A stretch of DNA of 64,000 bases from Halomonas elongata DSM 2581 (GCF_000196875.2 NC_014532.2:3162001-3226000); one strand, 5' to 3'. Shown: positions 29,221 to 39,065, counted from the first letter of the stretch. Made by a program: numbers and translations. The notes: generated by a model not told the origin, from the letters alone.

Positions 29221-29251
29221 CAACCCCCGCGGGATGACCTCACGGGGGTTG
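29221..29251 (-). terminator. Rho-independent terminator after zipA
   Basis: Arms CAACCCCCG and CGGGGGTTG (9 bp) with a 13-nt loop. On the minus strand the stem is followed by the T-rich stretch TTGCTTT. It lies between the zipA stop and ligA, so ligA probably has its own promoter or depends on readthrough. Confidence 0.65.
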
Positions 29252-29275
29252 CTCTTCCAGCTTCCGGTTCAGGCG

Positions 29276-30835
29276 TTAATTCACCTGATAGCGATGCAGC
29301 CGATTGCGGCGCTCGAATTCCTGCACGCGCTGGCGGGCGAATTCCACGGTCTGAGCGGTCATCACGCTCATGTTCTCGTCCTTCAATTCACCGCCCAGGT
29401 GACGGACGATGACCATGGCCGTCTCGACCATCGCCTCGAAGGCCGCGGAGGTGTCGCTGGCACTCGGCAGCGGCATCAGCAGGGTGACGCCCGGCGTGTG
29501 GAAGTCATCCATGGAATGGATGGGGAAGGTGCCGGGCTTGACCACATTGACCATGGAGAATTGCAGCGGGCTTTCGGCATCCTCGGTCTCGAAGCGATGG
29601 AAGATGCCCATGTCGCGCCCGTAACGCAATCCGCAGGCCAGCATCAGGTCCAGCAGGGCCGCTCCCGAGAAGCCCTGTTCATCGCGCGACATCACGCTGA
29701 TGACGATGACTTCTTCGGCGTGGCTCAAGGCCTGGCGGGCGTGCTCGGCGTTCACGTCGTGACGCATGGCCTTCTCCAGCACCGGATGCGCCTTGACCAC
29801 ATCGTCCTCGCGCGGCCCTTCCGCCATCTCGGCCGCTTCCTCGTCATAACGGGCATCATCGAACAGGGGATCATCGTCACGCTCGGCAGTCTCGGCCTCG
29901 AAGCGACGACGCTCCGCCTCACGTGCGGCCTGGGCCTCGGCGGCCTCCCGATCGTGACGAGCCTGCTCCTCGCGTTCGGCCTGCTCACGCTGCTTGCGCT
30001 CCGCACGCTCCTGTTCCTTGCGCGCCCGTTCCTGGCGCTTGTTGTCACGCCGTTCGGCGAGCGTCTTCTGCAGGGAGGAACCGAAACGTTGCATGGAGGA
30101 CCCCACTCGCTTGGAACCGCTCTTCAAGGAGTCGCCCATGCCTTCAAGGTCGACCAATCGATAGCGGTCGTCATCATCGTAGGCTTCGTGATCGTCGGGA
30201 TCGGCCGCCAGAGGCTCGGGGGCGGGATCGTCCGCGCGACGCTCGGCCCTCGAGCCGGCATCAATGTCGAACTCGGGCTCGCGCCGTTCCCCTCTCGCTT
30301 CCTCTTCTTCACGCGCTTCGCGATGCGCGCCGGGCATCGTCGCCACGTCGGGCGGCGGCGTCGTGACATCATCGTCTCGCGCCATTGCCGACGCACCGCT
30401 CCCACCGCCTCCCGAACGCACATTGGCATCCGGGGCGGCGCTCATGGTCGCGGCGCTCGCAGCCGAAGCGGCGGCCATGCCCCCGACCGCCGGCGCTTCG
30501 TCGTCATCCCGGCGTTGTTGCCGGAATTCGGAAAGCACCCGGGAGGGGCCGGGATGGTCCTGTCGCTGCAATTTCGGCTTGGGCTTCACGTCCGACTGCT
30601 CAGCCGGCCTGACGACACGTGCCCCTCCATTGGGCAGTTCCCAACTGAGCTCGGCTTCGCGAGCCGCCGCCTCGGGGTCTTCATCGGGATCCGCCGTCGC
30701 GCCGGCCGCCGGCTCGTAACCGGCCCGGTCGAGACGCGGTACCTGACGTTGGCGCTGGAGGCGACGTACCCCATCGATCACGATGAGGGTCACCAATGCC
30801 AGCCCAAGAATGATCAGCCACTCTCTAAGTTCCAT
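29276..30835 (-). CDS. zipA: Cell division protein ZipA
   Basis: Bitopic inner-membrane protein that tethers FtsZ at midcell, 519 aa, longer than E. coli ZipA (about 330). N-terminal helix residues 5-22 (REWLIILGLALVTLIVIDGV) followed by basic residues. A long, highly charged linker (about 25-370) is rich in Asp, Glu, Ala and Arg, including an EQERAERKQREQAEREEQ-type helical stretch. The C-terminal FtsZ-binding domain is about 375-519 (MRHDVNAEHARQALSHAEEVIVISVMS, FHTPGVTLLMPLPS). Position between smc and ligA supports the call. The extended linker is the unusual part. Confidence 0.93.
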   Translation of the reverse strand: MELREWLIILGLALVTLIVIDGVRRLQRQRQVPRLDRAGYEPAAGATADPDEDPEAAAREAELSWELPNGGARVVRPAEQSDVKPKPKLQRQDHPGPSRVLSEFRQQRRDDDEAPAVGGMAAASAASAATMSAAPDANVRSGGGGSGASAMARDDDVTTPPPDVATMPGAHREAREEEEARGERREPEFDIDAGSRAERRADDPAPEPLAADPDDHEAYDDDDRYRLVDLEGMGDSLKSGSKRVGSSMQRFGSSLQKTLAERRDNKRQERARKEQERAERKQREQAEREEQARHDREAAEAQAAREAERRRFEAETAERDDDPLFDDARYDEEAAEMAEGPREDDVVKAHPVLEKAMRHDVNAEHARQALSHAEEVIVISVMSRDEQGFSGAALLDLMLACGLRYGRDMGIFHRFETEDAESPLQFSMVNVVKPGTFPIHSMDDFHTPGVTLLMPLPSASDTSAAFEAMVETAMVIVRHLGGELKDENMSVMTAQTVEFARQRVQEFERRNRLHRYQVN

Positions 30836-31061
30836 GGGTCGTCATGCCTTTTGCTAAGGCGCCATGCCTGAAGGTTGTTCGACAACAGCATAGCGCGATT
30901 GCCCGAAAAAAGGCCACTTTTTTTGTTTGTCAAGCTCGGATTTTTTTCACCGAGTGTCGACAAGGCCCTTCGCAATCGCCCTTCATCAATCCCTTTGCGT
31001 ACCTGCAGTGCAATATTGTTACCTTCCTTGTAAACCCTTTCACCATTATCGTTCAAGCCCA
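30836..31061. other. AT-rich spacer between smc and zipA
   Basis: 226 bp much richer in A and T than its neighbours, with an A7 run and a T6 run that can pair around TGGC (a weak smc terminator). TATGCT, 50 bp before zipA, could be its -10 but I find no -35 at proper spacing. An 82-codon frame crosses it but shows none of the GC3 bias of real genes here. Confidence 0.4.
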
Positions 31062-34000
31062 TCAGGCCTCGGCAAGAGCCGCCGCCTCCTCGACGCCAAC
31101 CGAGACCAGACGCGATACCCCTGGCTCTTGCATGGTCACCCCCATCAAGCGTTCCGACGCTTCCATGGCGATCTTGTTATGGGTGATATAAATGAACTGG
31201 ACCGACTCCGACATTTCCTTAACCAGTTTGGCGTAGCGCCCCACATTGGCATCATCCAATGGCGCATCCACTTCATCCAGCATGCAGAAGGGCGCTGGAT
31301 TGAGCTGGAAGATGGCAAAAACCATGGCCAACGCGGTCAGTGCCTTTTCGCCACCCGACAGCAGATGAATAGTGCTGTTCTTCTTGCCCGGGGGCCTGGC
31401 CATGATAGCGACCCCGGTCTCCAGCAAATCGTCGCCGGTCAGGGTCAACCATGCGGTCCCGCCGCCGAATATCTTGGGAAAAAGCGTCTGCAGACCCGTA
31501 TTGACTCGCTCGAAAGTATCGCGAAAACGCGTCCGGGTTTCCTGGTCGATGCGCCGAATTGCCCGATCCAGCGTCTCCAGCGCCTCGCTGAGCTCGACAT
31601 GCTGGGCCTCGAGATAGTCGCGCCGTTCGGCCTGCTGGTCGTACTCCTCGATGGCCGCGAGATTGATCGCACCGAGCCGGCGAATACGCTCACCGACCTC
31701 TTCCAGACGCGTCTGCCAGGCGGACTCGGTCGCGTTCGGGTCCAGCGACTCGGCCAGGGCATCGGCATCGTGTCCCAGCTCGCGTAGCTGCTCGTCCTGG
31801 GACTCGGCCTTGAGCGCCAGGGCCTGAACCTGCATGCGCGACTCCTGGAGACGCTCGCGAATGCCTTCGAGCTGACGCTCATGTCCCTGGCGTGCCTGCT
31901 CATCCTCGCGCAGCCGTTCGACCAAGGCAGCAGCACGGGAGCGGGCCTCGTTGAGTTCCCGTTCCTCGCGCTCACGACGGTGCAGCAGCTCGTCGAGCCG
32001 TTCGCGGCGTTCCTCATCGGGCTCATGCAGTCCTTCGCGTTCCTCTTCCAGTTCGCTGCAACGTTGTTCGAGACGCTGGCGTGCCTCGCCGGAGCGCCCC
32101 TGCTGTTCCGCCAGCCCGGCACGTTCGGTGGTCAGGCGCTGATGTTCCAGCGCCAGGCGCTGGGACTGTTCGGCGAGCGGACGCTGCTGGCTGCGCAGCG
32201 ACGTCAGCCGTTCGCGGGCCTCGCGACGCTCCCGCTCCAGACGTTCGCGCTTCTCGGCGCCTTCCTCCAGCCGGGCCATGGCAGCCTGCCAGTGCTCCCG
32301 GGTTTCCTCGATGGCCTGGCGCGTTTCCTCGGCGGACGCTTCCAGCCCCTCGACTTCCTCGGCGAGCTCGGCGGCTCGCCCCTGGAGATGCTCCAGGCGG
32401 CTGGCCAGCCCGCTGTCCTGAACGGCCAGTTGCTGACGCTGTTGCTCCAGATCGCGCTGCTCGACCCGCACGGCCTCCAGGCCGGCTTCGGCCCGCTCGA
32501 CCTCCTCACCGGCCTCGGCGAGCTGCGCCTCCAGCGTCTCGAGTCGCGCCTCCACCGTTGCCAGTTCCTCGCGCACCTCGGCCTCGCGGCGGCGGCTGAC
32601 CAGCAGGGCATCCGGCCCGTCTTCCTGACCGCGATGCCGGGCCCAACCGTCGCCGACCCAGAGGCCATCGGCGGTAATCAGGCTTTCGCCGGGCGCCAAC
32701 GCCGCCTGGCCGGCCCAGGCCTCTTCCCGGGTGGCCACGCAGCGAATGGTCGCCAGCCACTGGGCCGCCGCGCCGGCGCCCTTCACCTCGGCGGCGAGAC
32801 TGCCGGGCGGCGCCTGGCGCTCCTCCGCCGACAACAGGCCCAACTCGGTGGCCAGTTCCGAGGCGAGGACACGGGCCCCGTCATCCGGCGACGCCATGCG
32901 AGCCTTGAGCCAGGGCGCCAGCACCCAGGAGACCACATCTTCCCAGCCCGGCGTGACATCGAGCCGTTCGCCGAGACGGGCGGCACCTTCCAGGCCATGC
33001 TCGGCCAGATGCGTGTCCAGGTGCTCATCGTGATCGGCGAGCGCTGCCTGGATCAGCGCCTCGAGCGACGCCAGCTCGCCCTGCAGGGTGCTGCGTCGCT
33101 GGCGATCCAGCTCGCGCGCTTCCTCGGCATCACGGACCCGCTCGCGGGCGGCGTCGCGACTCTCCTGCCAGGCGGCACGCTTTTCCTCGCTGGACGCCAG
33201 GTGCTCCTCGAGCTCGGCCAGACGCTCGGCGACTTCGCTTCGCTGGGCTTCGAGTGCCGCGAGGTCGGGAAGTTCCTCACGCTGCTGACGACGCTTGCGC
33301 GTATCGTCCTCGATGCGCTCGAGACGCGACTCCTGCTCGCGCAAGCGATCCTGTGCACGTTCGGCCTCGCGACTGTCTTCCTGCCAGCGCTCGCCGAACG
33401 CCTCCCAGGCGGCATCGGCCTCCTCGGCGAGCGGTTCGGCCTCCTCAAGGGCGGCCTCCAGTTCGGCGAGCCGCTCGGCGACCTCTTCCTGTTCCGGGCC
33501 CAGGGTCTCGAGGCGTTCGTCGAGCCGCGTCAGGCGTTCGCCGTCGTCCTCGCCCACCCGTTTCAGGTCGTCCAGTTCACGGCGGGCGCTTTCCAGGTCC
33601 CGGGCCAGTTGCTGGTCCCGAGCACGGGTATGTTCGAGGTCCTGCTCCAGGCGGGCGATCGCGGTGGTGGTCTCGTGGAAGCGCGCCTGATAGCCCTCCA
33701 GCTCGGAGGCCAGGCGATCGTGCTCGGCCCGCGCTTCCTCCAGCCGCGTCTCGCATTGGCGAAGGCCCAACACCTCGCGCTCCACGGCGGTCTCGAGCTC
33801 GCCGACCCGAGCTTCTTCCTCGTCCTGGCTGGCCTTCAGGGCACGGCCGCGCAACAGCGCCAACTCGCCCTTGAGCCGGTATTCCTCCTGCTTGAGGGTC
33901 TGGTAGCGCCGCGCCGCATCGGCCTGGCGCTTGAGCTTGTCCAACTGCTTGTCCAGCTCTTCGCGGATGTCCTCGAGACGCTCGAGGTTTTCCTGGGTCC

Positions 34001-34556
34001 GGCGCATGCGGTTCTCGGTCTCGCGGCGCCGCTCCTTGTACTTGGAGATGCCGGCCGCTTCCTCGAGGGTCGCGCGCAGTTCCTCGGGCCGCGACTCGAT
34101 CAGCCGCGAGATCATGCCCTGGCCGATGATGGCGTAGGAGCGCGGCCCCAGGCCGGTACCGAGGAACAGATCGGCGATATCGCGACGACGACACTTCTGG
34201 CCATTGAAGAAGTAGCTGGACTGCCCCTCGCGGGTGACCTGCCGTTTCACCGAGATCTCGGCATACTGGGCATAGGGGCCGCCCATGGAGCCGTCGCGAT
34301 TGTCGAACATCAGCTCGATGGAGGCCTGACCCACCGGCTTGCGGCCGGTGGAGCCATTGAAGATGACGTCGGCCATCGACTCGCCGCGCAGGGTCTTGGC
34401 CGAGGATTCCCCCATCACCCAGCGCACGGCATCGATGATGTTCGACTTGCCGCAGCCGTTGGGCCCGACGATGGCCGTCATGTTGCCGTCGAAGGGCACG
34501 CTGATGGGGTCGACGAAGGACTTGAAGCCGGCCAGGCGAATGGATGTCAGGCGCAT
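31062..34556 (-). CDS. smc: Chromosome segregation protein SMC
   Basis: Condensin-type ATPase organising the nucleoid, 1164 aa. The head is formed by the N-terminal Walker A (residues 31-38, GPNGCGKS, within MRLTSIRLAGFKSF) and the C-terminal signature LLSGGEKALTALAM with Walker B FCMLDEVDAPLDD. Between them are two very long coiled coils rich in Glu, Arg, Leu and Ala, and the hinge (about 500-650, with GWEDVVSWVLAPWLKA). Many gammaproteobacteria use MukB; having SMC fits Halomonadaceae and pseudomonads. It starts 3 bp after ccmI ends, so it is expressed with the cytochrome c maturation operon or from a promoter within it. No scpA/scpB is nearby. Confidence 0.95.
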   Translation of the reverse strand: MRLTSIRLAGFKSFVDPISVPFDGNMTAIVGPNGCGKSNIIDAVRWVMGESSAKTLRGESMADVIFNGSTGRKPVGQASIELMFDNRDGSMGGPYAQYAEISVKRQVTREGQSSYFFNGQKCRRRDIADLFLGTGLGPRSYAIIGQGMISRLIESRPEELRATLEEAAGISKYKERRRETENRMRRTQENLERLEDIREELDKQLDKLKRQADAARRYQTLKQEEYRLKGELALLRGRALKASQDEEEARVGELETAVEREVLGLRQCETRLEEARAEHDRLASELEGYQARFHETTTAIARLEQDLEHTRARDQQLARDLESARRELDDLKRVGEDDGERLTRLDERLETLGPEQEEVAERLAELEAALEEAEPLAEEADAAWEAFGERWQEDSREAERAQDRLREQESRLERIEDDTRKRRQQREELPDLAALEAQRSEVAERLAELEEHLASSEEKRAAWQESRDAARERVRDAEEARELDRQRRSTLQGELASLEALIQAALADHDEHLDTHLAEHGLEGAARLGERLDVTPGWEDVVSWVLAPWLKARMASPDDGARVLASELATELGLLSAEERQAPPGSLAAEVKGAGAAAQWLATIRCVATREEAWAGQAALAPGESLITADGLWVGDGWARHRGQEDGPDALLVSRRREAEVREELATVEARLETLEAQLAEAGEEVERAEAGLEAVRVEQRDLEQQRQQLAVQDSGLASRLEHLQGRAAELAEEVEGLEASAEETRQAIEETREHWQAAMARLEEGAEKRERLERERREARERLTSLRSQQRPLAEQSQRLALEHQRLTTERAGLAEQQGRSGEARQRLEQRCSELEEEREGLHEPDEERRERLDELLHRREREERELNEARSRAAALVERLREDEQARQGHERQLEGIRERLQESRMQVQALALKAESQDEQLRELGHDADALAESLDPNATESAWQTRLEEVGERIRRLGAINLAAIEEYDQQAERRDYLEAQHVELSEALETLDRAIRRIDQETRTRFRDTFERVNTGLQTLFPKIFGGGTAWLTLTGDDLLETGVAIMARPPGKKNSTIHLLSGGEKALTALAMVFAIFQLNPAPFCMLDEVDAPLDDANVGRYAKLVKEMSESVQFIYITHNKIAMEASERLMGVTMQEPGVSRLVSVGVEEAAALAEA

Positions 34557-34559
34557 GAA

Positions 34560-35507
34560 TCAGTCGACCACCCTGTCGATGGCGGCATCGGGCGAGGCGC
34601 CGCCATTCGTTTGCGTATTGCCTGGCTTCCCGTTGCCCGCCTGTCCGCTGGCCTCCAGGCGTCGCTGCGCGGTCTCGATCCCCTGGCGCAGGGCATCGGC
34701 GGAGCCTGTGTCGCCCATGCCGGCAATGGCCCGGCGCCAGCGGTCGATGGCCAGTCGATAATCACCGCTCTCGAAAGCGTCTATCCCCAGCATGCCCAGT
34801 ACCGTGGGCTGGTCGGGGGCCTCGGCGAGCACTTCGTCGACCAGCGCCTGAACGTCTTCGTCGAGCGTGCGTCCCGCGGCGAAGTAGCGCAACTGCGCCA
34901 GCTCGGCCAGCAGCGCCGGACGCCGGCCCTCCAGTTCGATCAGTCGCGTCAGGGCCGACTCGGCGTCCTCGACCCGCCCGGTATCGCGATAGAGCGGGAA
35001 CAGCGCACGCCAGACATCGGCGTTCTCCGGCTGTCGCGCGGCCTGGATCTCGAGCGCCTGGACCAGCTCGCTCACCGATGCATCGGGTTTCTGCAGGACC
35101 TGCTGCTGGGCGGCACGCAGTGCCAGGTCGTCCTCGGCGCCCTCGTGGCGATACCAGAACACGCTGACCGCCACCAGGACGATCATCGTCACCGGCACCA
35201 GCAGGCGCCCCGACAGGGCAGACTTCAAGGGTGAGCGACGCGAACGCTCGGTGTCCTCGAGCAGGCCACGCTCCAGCTCCAGGCGGTCCTCCTCGAAACG
35301 CTCGGCATCGATATCCCCCCGTGCCAGGGCCGCTTCGAGCGAGGCCAGGCGACGCCGATAGATCGACACATTCTGCTCGGTACCCGGCTCGTCCTGCTCG
35401 GCGGCACACTGGGCCGCACGCACGCCCTCGGCACGGCGCAGGGGCACGATCAGCAACCACAGGGCCGGCAGCAGCAGGATGGCGAAGGCGAGCCAGAGCT
35501 GAGTCAT
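34560..35507 (-). CDS. ccmI: Cytochrome c maturation protein CcmI
   Basis: 315 aa apocytochrome c chaperone of the CcmFHI heme-ligation complex. Two membrane helices are near residues 4-22 and 98-116, with a cytoplasmic loop between (IYRRRLASLEAALARGDIDAERFEEDRLELERGLLEDT, typical of CcmI). A TPR-like periplasmic domain (about 130-290) binds apocytochrome tails. The ATG overlaps the ccmH stop as ATGA. Upstream in-frame codons to 35711 would read through ccmH in another frame and are rejected. Confidence 0.92.
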   Translation of the reverse strand: MTQLWLAFAILLLPALWLLIVPLRRAEGVRAAQCAAEQDEPGTEQNVSIYRRRLASLEAALARGDIDAERFEEDRLELERGLLEDTERSRRSPLKSALSGRLLVPVTMIVLVAVSVFWYRHEGAEDDLALRAAQQQVLQKPDASVSELVQALEIQAARQPENADVWRALFPLYRDTGRVEDAESALTRLIELEGRRPALLAELAQLRYFAAGRTLDEDVQALVDEVLAEAPDQPTVLGMLGIDAFESGDYRLAIDRWRRAIAGMGDTGSADALRQGIETAQRRLEASGQAGNGKPGNTQTNGGASPDAAIDRVVD

Positions 35508-36031
35508 TCGTTCCTCTCGTGATGAGCCGGGTCGTGATGAGCGGCGTCTTGATGAACGGTATCGTGGAGCGCTCCCGGGCGATTGACCAGGGCATCGAGG
35601 CGGGCACGCTCGGCCTCGCTGAGCCCGCGGGCGGCAACATGGCGACGCGCCCGCACCAGCAGGATCACCAGCACGAGGCCGAGCACCACCAGGGCCGCGG
35701 GCAAGCCCCACAGCAGGAGCGTGCGTCCTTCGAGGCGCGGATTATAAAGCACATAGTCGCCGAAGCGATGCACCATGAAGTCGAGAATTTCCTTGTCCGA
35801 ACGCCCTTGCTGCAACTGCTGGTAGACGTGCTCGCGCATGTCGCCGGCGATGGGCGAGTCGGAGTCGCCGATCGACTGGTTCTCGCACTTGGGGCAGCGC
35901 AGCGTCGCGGTGAGATCGTGGTAGCGCTGTTCCAGGACCGGATCGTCGAACTGGCGCACTTCCACGGCGGCCAGGGCCGGCAGCGCAAGCGCTGTCAGCA
36001 GGATCAGCAGCCAGACACTCACTCGCGCCAT
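35504..36031 (-). CDS. ccmH: Cytochrome c maturation protein CcmH with His-rich tail
   Basis: 175 aa membrane-anchored periplasmic thiol protein reducing apocytochrome CxxCH for heme attachment. Signal peptide 1-21, then LRCPKCENQSIGDSDSPIAGDMREHVYQQL with the redox pair Cys-Pro-Lys-Cys (canonical LRCxxC), FMVHRFGDYVLYNP and a C-terminal membrane helix (about 111-132). After the helix comes a basic cytoplasmic stretch and an unusual tail with six His in the last 20 residues, encoded by three 15-bp repeats (35518-35562). The start overlaps ccmG by 13 nt. Confidence 0.93.
   Translation of the reverse strand: MARVSVWLLILLTALALPALAAVEVRQFDDPVLEQRYHDLTATLRCPKCENQSIGDSDSPIAGDMREHVYQQLQQGRSDKEILDFMVHRFGDYVLYNPRLEGRTLLLWGLPAALVVLGLVLVILLVRARRHVAARGLSEAERARLDALVNRPGALHDTVHQDAAHHDPAHHERNE
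35518..35562. repeat. Three imperfect 15-bp tandem repeats in the 3' end of ccmH
   Basis: CGTGATGAGCCGGGT, CGTGATGAGCGGCGT and CTTGATGAACGGTAT follow each other directly. Read on the minus strand they encode the pentapeptides DTVHQ, DAAHH and DPAHH. The repeats keep frame and may vary in number between strains. Confidence 0.75.
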
Positions 36032-36549
36032 TTTTCCACCTCCGGCATGATCACGCGGGACACGTCCTTCGGGGCAATGTAGCCGGTGTGGTGATAGCGG
36101 ATCACCCCGTCGGCGTCGACCAGGAAGGTCTCCGGTGCGCCATAGACACCGAGATCGAAGCCCAGACTGCCTTCCGGGTCGAAGATGTTGACTTCGAAGG
36201 GATTGCCGAACTCCTCGAGGAAGGCCTGCCCCTTGGCCCGGGTATCCTTGTAGTCGACCCCCACCAATCGTACGCCGCGCTCGGCCAGCTCGAGCAACTG
36301 GGGCATTTCCTGCTTGCAGGTCGGGCACCACTCGCCCCAGACATTGACCAGGGTCACCTCGCCCTCGAGCAGCGAAGCATCCACCCGACGCTCGGGATCG
36401 GCCAGGGTGGCGAGATCGAACGCGGGGAAGTCCCGGGCCACCATGGCCGAGTCACGGTGCGACGGATCCATCGACAGGCCGCGATACAAGAAGCCTCCCA
36501 GCACGAGAAACCCCAGCAACGGCAGCAACAGCAACAGGCGACGCTTCAT
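36019..36549 (-). CDS. ccmG: Thiol:disulfide interchange protein CcmG (DsbE)
   Basis: 176 aa membrane-anchored periplasmic thioredoxin reducing CcmH or apocytochrome. N-terminal anchor residues 4-22, thioredoxin fold with the active site WGEWCPTCKQE (family WCPTC), the conserved VGVDYKD segment and the cis-Pro loop YGAPETFLVD. The ATG at 36549 overlaps the ccmF stop as ATGA. It lies between ccmF and ccmH in the standard gene order. Confidence 0.95.
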   Translation of the reverse strand: MKRRLLLLLPLLGFLVLGGFLYRGLSMDPSHRDSAMVARDFPAFDLATLADPERRVDASLLEGEVTLVNVWGEWCPTCKQEMPQLLELAERGVRLVGVDYKDTRAKGQAFLEEFGNPFEVNIFDPEGSLGFDLGVYGAPETFLVDADGVIRYHHTGYIAPKDVSRVIMPEVEKWRE

Positions 36550-38549
36550 GCACTGGCCTCCCGCGCATTCGTCAGGGCGGCACGTTCCGGGTCGCGGGCG
36601 GTGGCTGCGCGACGATAGCGGCGGTCGATCACCGCCAGGATGCCACCGATGGCCATCAGCAGACCGCCCAGCCACAACCAGCGCACCAGCGGCTTGTACT
36701 GGAGGCGCAAGGCCCAGCTGCCATCACCCAGATCCTCGCCCATGGCCACGTAGAGATCCCGCAGCGGTCCCGGGCGCAGGGCGACATCGGTCATCGGCAT
36801 GCCGGTGGCAAGATACAGGCGCTTCTCCGGCATCATCACGAAGTGGCGATCGTCATCGCCGCGCTGCACCTCGAGGCGGGCCGTATCGGCGATGAAATTG
36901 GGGCCGCGACGCTCACCGAGCTCGGTCAGGGTGAAGGTGTAGCCGGCCAGGCTGGCCGTATCGCCGACGCCCATGCGGACATTGCGCTCGACGGAATAAT
37001 TGGCGACCACGCTGACCCCGACGATGGTCACCGCCACGCCCAGGTGCGCCAGCAGCATGCCCCAGTAGGCCAGCGACTGCTTGCGCAGGGCGGCCAGCTT
37101 CGAGGTGCCCTGGTGCATCCTGTCCAGCAGGCCGCGCAGCATGGGCAACACGATCCATAGCGCCGCCGCCAGCCCCAGCGAGACCCGCAGGTTCCACTCG
37201 CCGTCGTACAGCAGCGGTATCGCCCCGGCGATGATCAGGGCCATGCCACCGGCCAGCCAGGTGCGCTGCCAGAGCGTGCGTGTGCGCGTACGTTTCCACT
37301 GCGCCAGCGGCCCCAGTCCCATGAAGATGCAGAGCAGCACCGTCAGCGGTACGAACAGGGCGTTGAAATAAGGGGGGCCGACGCTGATCTTGCCCAGCCC
37401 GAAGGCATCGAGCAGCAACGGATAGAGCGTGCCCAGCAGCACGGTGACCGTCATGATCACCAGCAGGATGTTGTTGATCAGCAGCAGCGCATCGCGGGAC
37501 AGCCAGGCAAAGCCCGTTCGCTGGCTGACTCGGGGCGCACGCAGCGCGAACAGCAGCAAGGACGCCCCCACGGTGATGCCCAGCAACACCAGAATGAAAA
37601 GCCCCCGCGACGGGTCGTTAGCGAAGGCGTGCACCGAGGTGAGCACGCCCGAACGCACCAGGAAGGTCCCCATCAACGACAGCGAAAAGGTCGAGATGGC
37701 CAGCAACACCGTCCAGCTCTTGAAGCTCCCGCGCTTCTCGGTCACCGCCAGGGAATGGATGAGCGCGGTACCGGCCAGCCAGGGCAGCAGGGAGGCATTC
37801 TCCACCGGATCCCAGAACCACCAGCCGCCCCAGCCGAGTTCGTAATAGGCCCACCAGCTACCCAGCGCGATGCCCACGGTGAGGAAAGCCCAGGCGACAT
37901 TGGTCCAGGGCCGTGCCCAGCGGGTCCAGGCGGCATCCAGGCGACCGCCAAGCAGCGCGGCGATGGCGAAGGCGAAGACCACCGAGAAACCGACATATCC
38001 CATGTAGAGCATCGGCGGATGGATGATCAGGCCGAAGTCCTGCAGCAGCGGATTCAGGTCGGCGCCATCGGACGGCACGTTCGGCAACAGCCGCGCGAAG
38101 GGATTGGACGTCGCCAGCACGAAGGTCAGAAATCCCGTGCTGATCAGCCCCATCACCCCCAGCACCCGGGCCAGCATGTCCCGGGGCAGCTCCCGGGAAA
38201 AGCGCGAGACGGCGTAGGTCCAGGCGCCGAGGATCAGGCTCCACAACAGTACAGAGCCCTCGTGGTTGCCCCAGACGGCACTGAACTTGTAGTACCAGGG
38301 CAGCATCGAGTTCGAATTGTTGGCCACCGTGGCCACGCTGAAGTCATCCAGCAGATAGCTGGCCGTCAGGCAGGCATAGGCAACGACCAGAAAGGCGAAC
38401 TGGCCGGTCGCCATGGGACGCGCATAGGCCATCCACAACGGCCGACGGGTCGCGGCCCCGGCCAGCGGCACGCACCCCTGCACCGCCGCCATCAACAGGG
38501 CGATGATCAAGGCGAAATGGCCGATCTCGGGGATCATTTCGATCAGCAT
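36546..38549 (-). CDS. ccmF: Heme lyase subunit CcmF
   Basis: 667 aa polytopic membrane protein (about 15 helices) that takes heme from holo-CcmE and ligates it to apocytochrome c. The tryptophan-rich WWD heme-binding motif is WGGWWFWDPVENASLLPWL. Other family landmarks are KFSAVWGNHEGSVLLW (first conserved periplasmic His region) and GVLTSVHAFANDPSRG. It lies 12 bp downstream of ccmE and overlaps ccmG by 4 nt. Confidence 0.96.
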   Translation of the reverse strand: MLIEMIPEIGHFALIIALLMAAVQGCVPLAGAATRRPLWMAYARPMATGQFAFLVVAYACLTASYLLDDFSVATVANNSNSMLPWYYKFSAVWGNHEGSVLLWSLILGAWTYAVSRFSRELPRDMLARVLGVMGLISTGFLTFVLATSNPFARLLPNVPSDGADLNPLLQDFGLIIHPPMLYMGYVGFSVVFAFAIAALLGGRLDAAWTRWARPWTNVAWAFLTVGIALGSWWAYYELGWGGWWFWDPVENASLLPWLAGTALIHSLAVTEKRGSFKSWTVLLAISTFSLSLMGTFLVRSGVLTSVHAFANDPSRGLFILVLLGITVGASLLLFALRAPRVSQRTGFAWLSRDALLLINNILLVIMTVTVLLGTLYPLLLDAFGLGKISVGPPYFNALFVPLTVLLCIFMGLGPLAQWKRTRTRTLWQRTWLAGGMALIIAGAIPLLYDGEWNLRVSLGLAAALWIVLPMLRGLLDRMHQGTSKLAALRKQSLAYWGMLLAHLGVAVTIVGVSVVANYSVERNVRMGVGDTASLAGYTFTLTELGERRGPNFIADTARLEVQRGDDDRHFVMMPEKRLYLATGMPMTDVALRPGPLRDLYVAMGEDLGDGSWALRLQYKPLVRWLWLGGLLMAIGGILAVIDRRYRRAATARDPERAALTNAREASA

Positions 38550-38561
38550 GGCGACTCCGCA

Positions 38562-39065
38562 TCACTCCTGGTCGGCACGCCGCCCGGCGTCCAACCGTTT
38601 CCCCACCTCGGCGGCCTTGTCCTGATAGTCCTCCGGCGCATAGCCGGCATCTTCCAGGGCCTCGGCCACCTCAGGCGGCATGTAATTCTCGTCGTGCTTG
38701 GCCAGCACCTCGTCGGCACGCACCCAACCCTCCGGCTGCAGCCGGCCGACCACCACCACGCCCTGCCCTTCGCGGAAGAGGTCGGGCAGGATGCCGCTGT
38801 AACGCACCCTGACGTCCTCGACGTAATCGGTCACGGTGAAGGTCACGTCCAGGCTTTCCGGATCGCGCTTCACGGAGCCTTCCTTGACCATGCCGCCGGC
38901 GCGAATCTGACGTTCCAGCGGGGCGTCTCCGGCGACGATCTGCACCGGGCTGAAGAACAGGTTGATATTGCTGCGCAGGGCATAGAGCGTAAGCCCCACC
39001 GCGACCGCGATCAGGGCGACCATTCCCAGGACGACGAACAACTTCTGCTTGCGTCTGGCCCTCAT
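38562..39065 (-). CDS. ccmE: Heme chaperone CcmE
   Basis: 167 aa periplasmic heme chaperone with an N-terminal anchor (residues 9-29) and an OB fold. The covalent heme ligand is His124 and the axial Tyr is Tyr128, in [13 protein letters not shown], the family signature. [16 protein letters not shown] and [18 protein letters not shown] are the conserved strands. The acidic and basic C-terminal tail is poorly conserved, as in other CcmE. The start overlaps the ccmD stop by 4 nt. Confidence 0.96.
   Translation of the reverse strand: MRARRKQKLFVVLGMVALIAVAVGLTLYALRSNINLFFSPVQIVAGDAPLERQIRAGGMVKEGSVKRDPESLDVTFTVTDYVEDVRVRYSGILPDLFREGQGVVVVGRLQPEGWVRADEVLAKHDENYMPPEVAEALEDAGYAPEDYQDKAAEVGKRLDAGRRADQE

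Noticed and set aside
30814..31062. 82-codon gene between smc and zipA
   Set aside because: AT-rich, no GC3 bias, enters zipA in another frame and has no family features.
31881..35234. Open frame of over 1100 codons on the plus strand opposite smc and ccmI
   Set aside because: High-GC codon bias leaves the antisense strand free of stops. SMC on the other strand has complete motifs; the antisense product has no recognisable domain or ribosome site.
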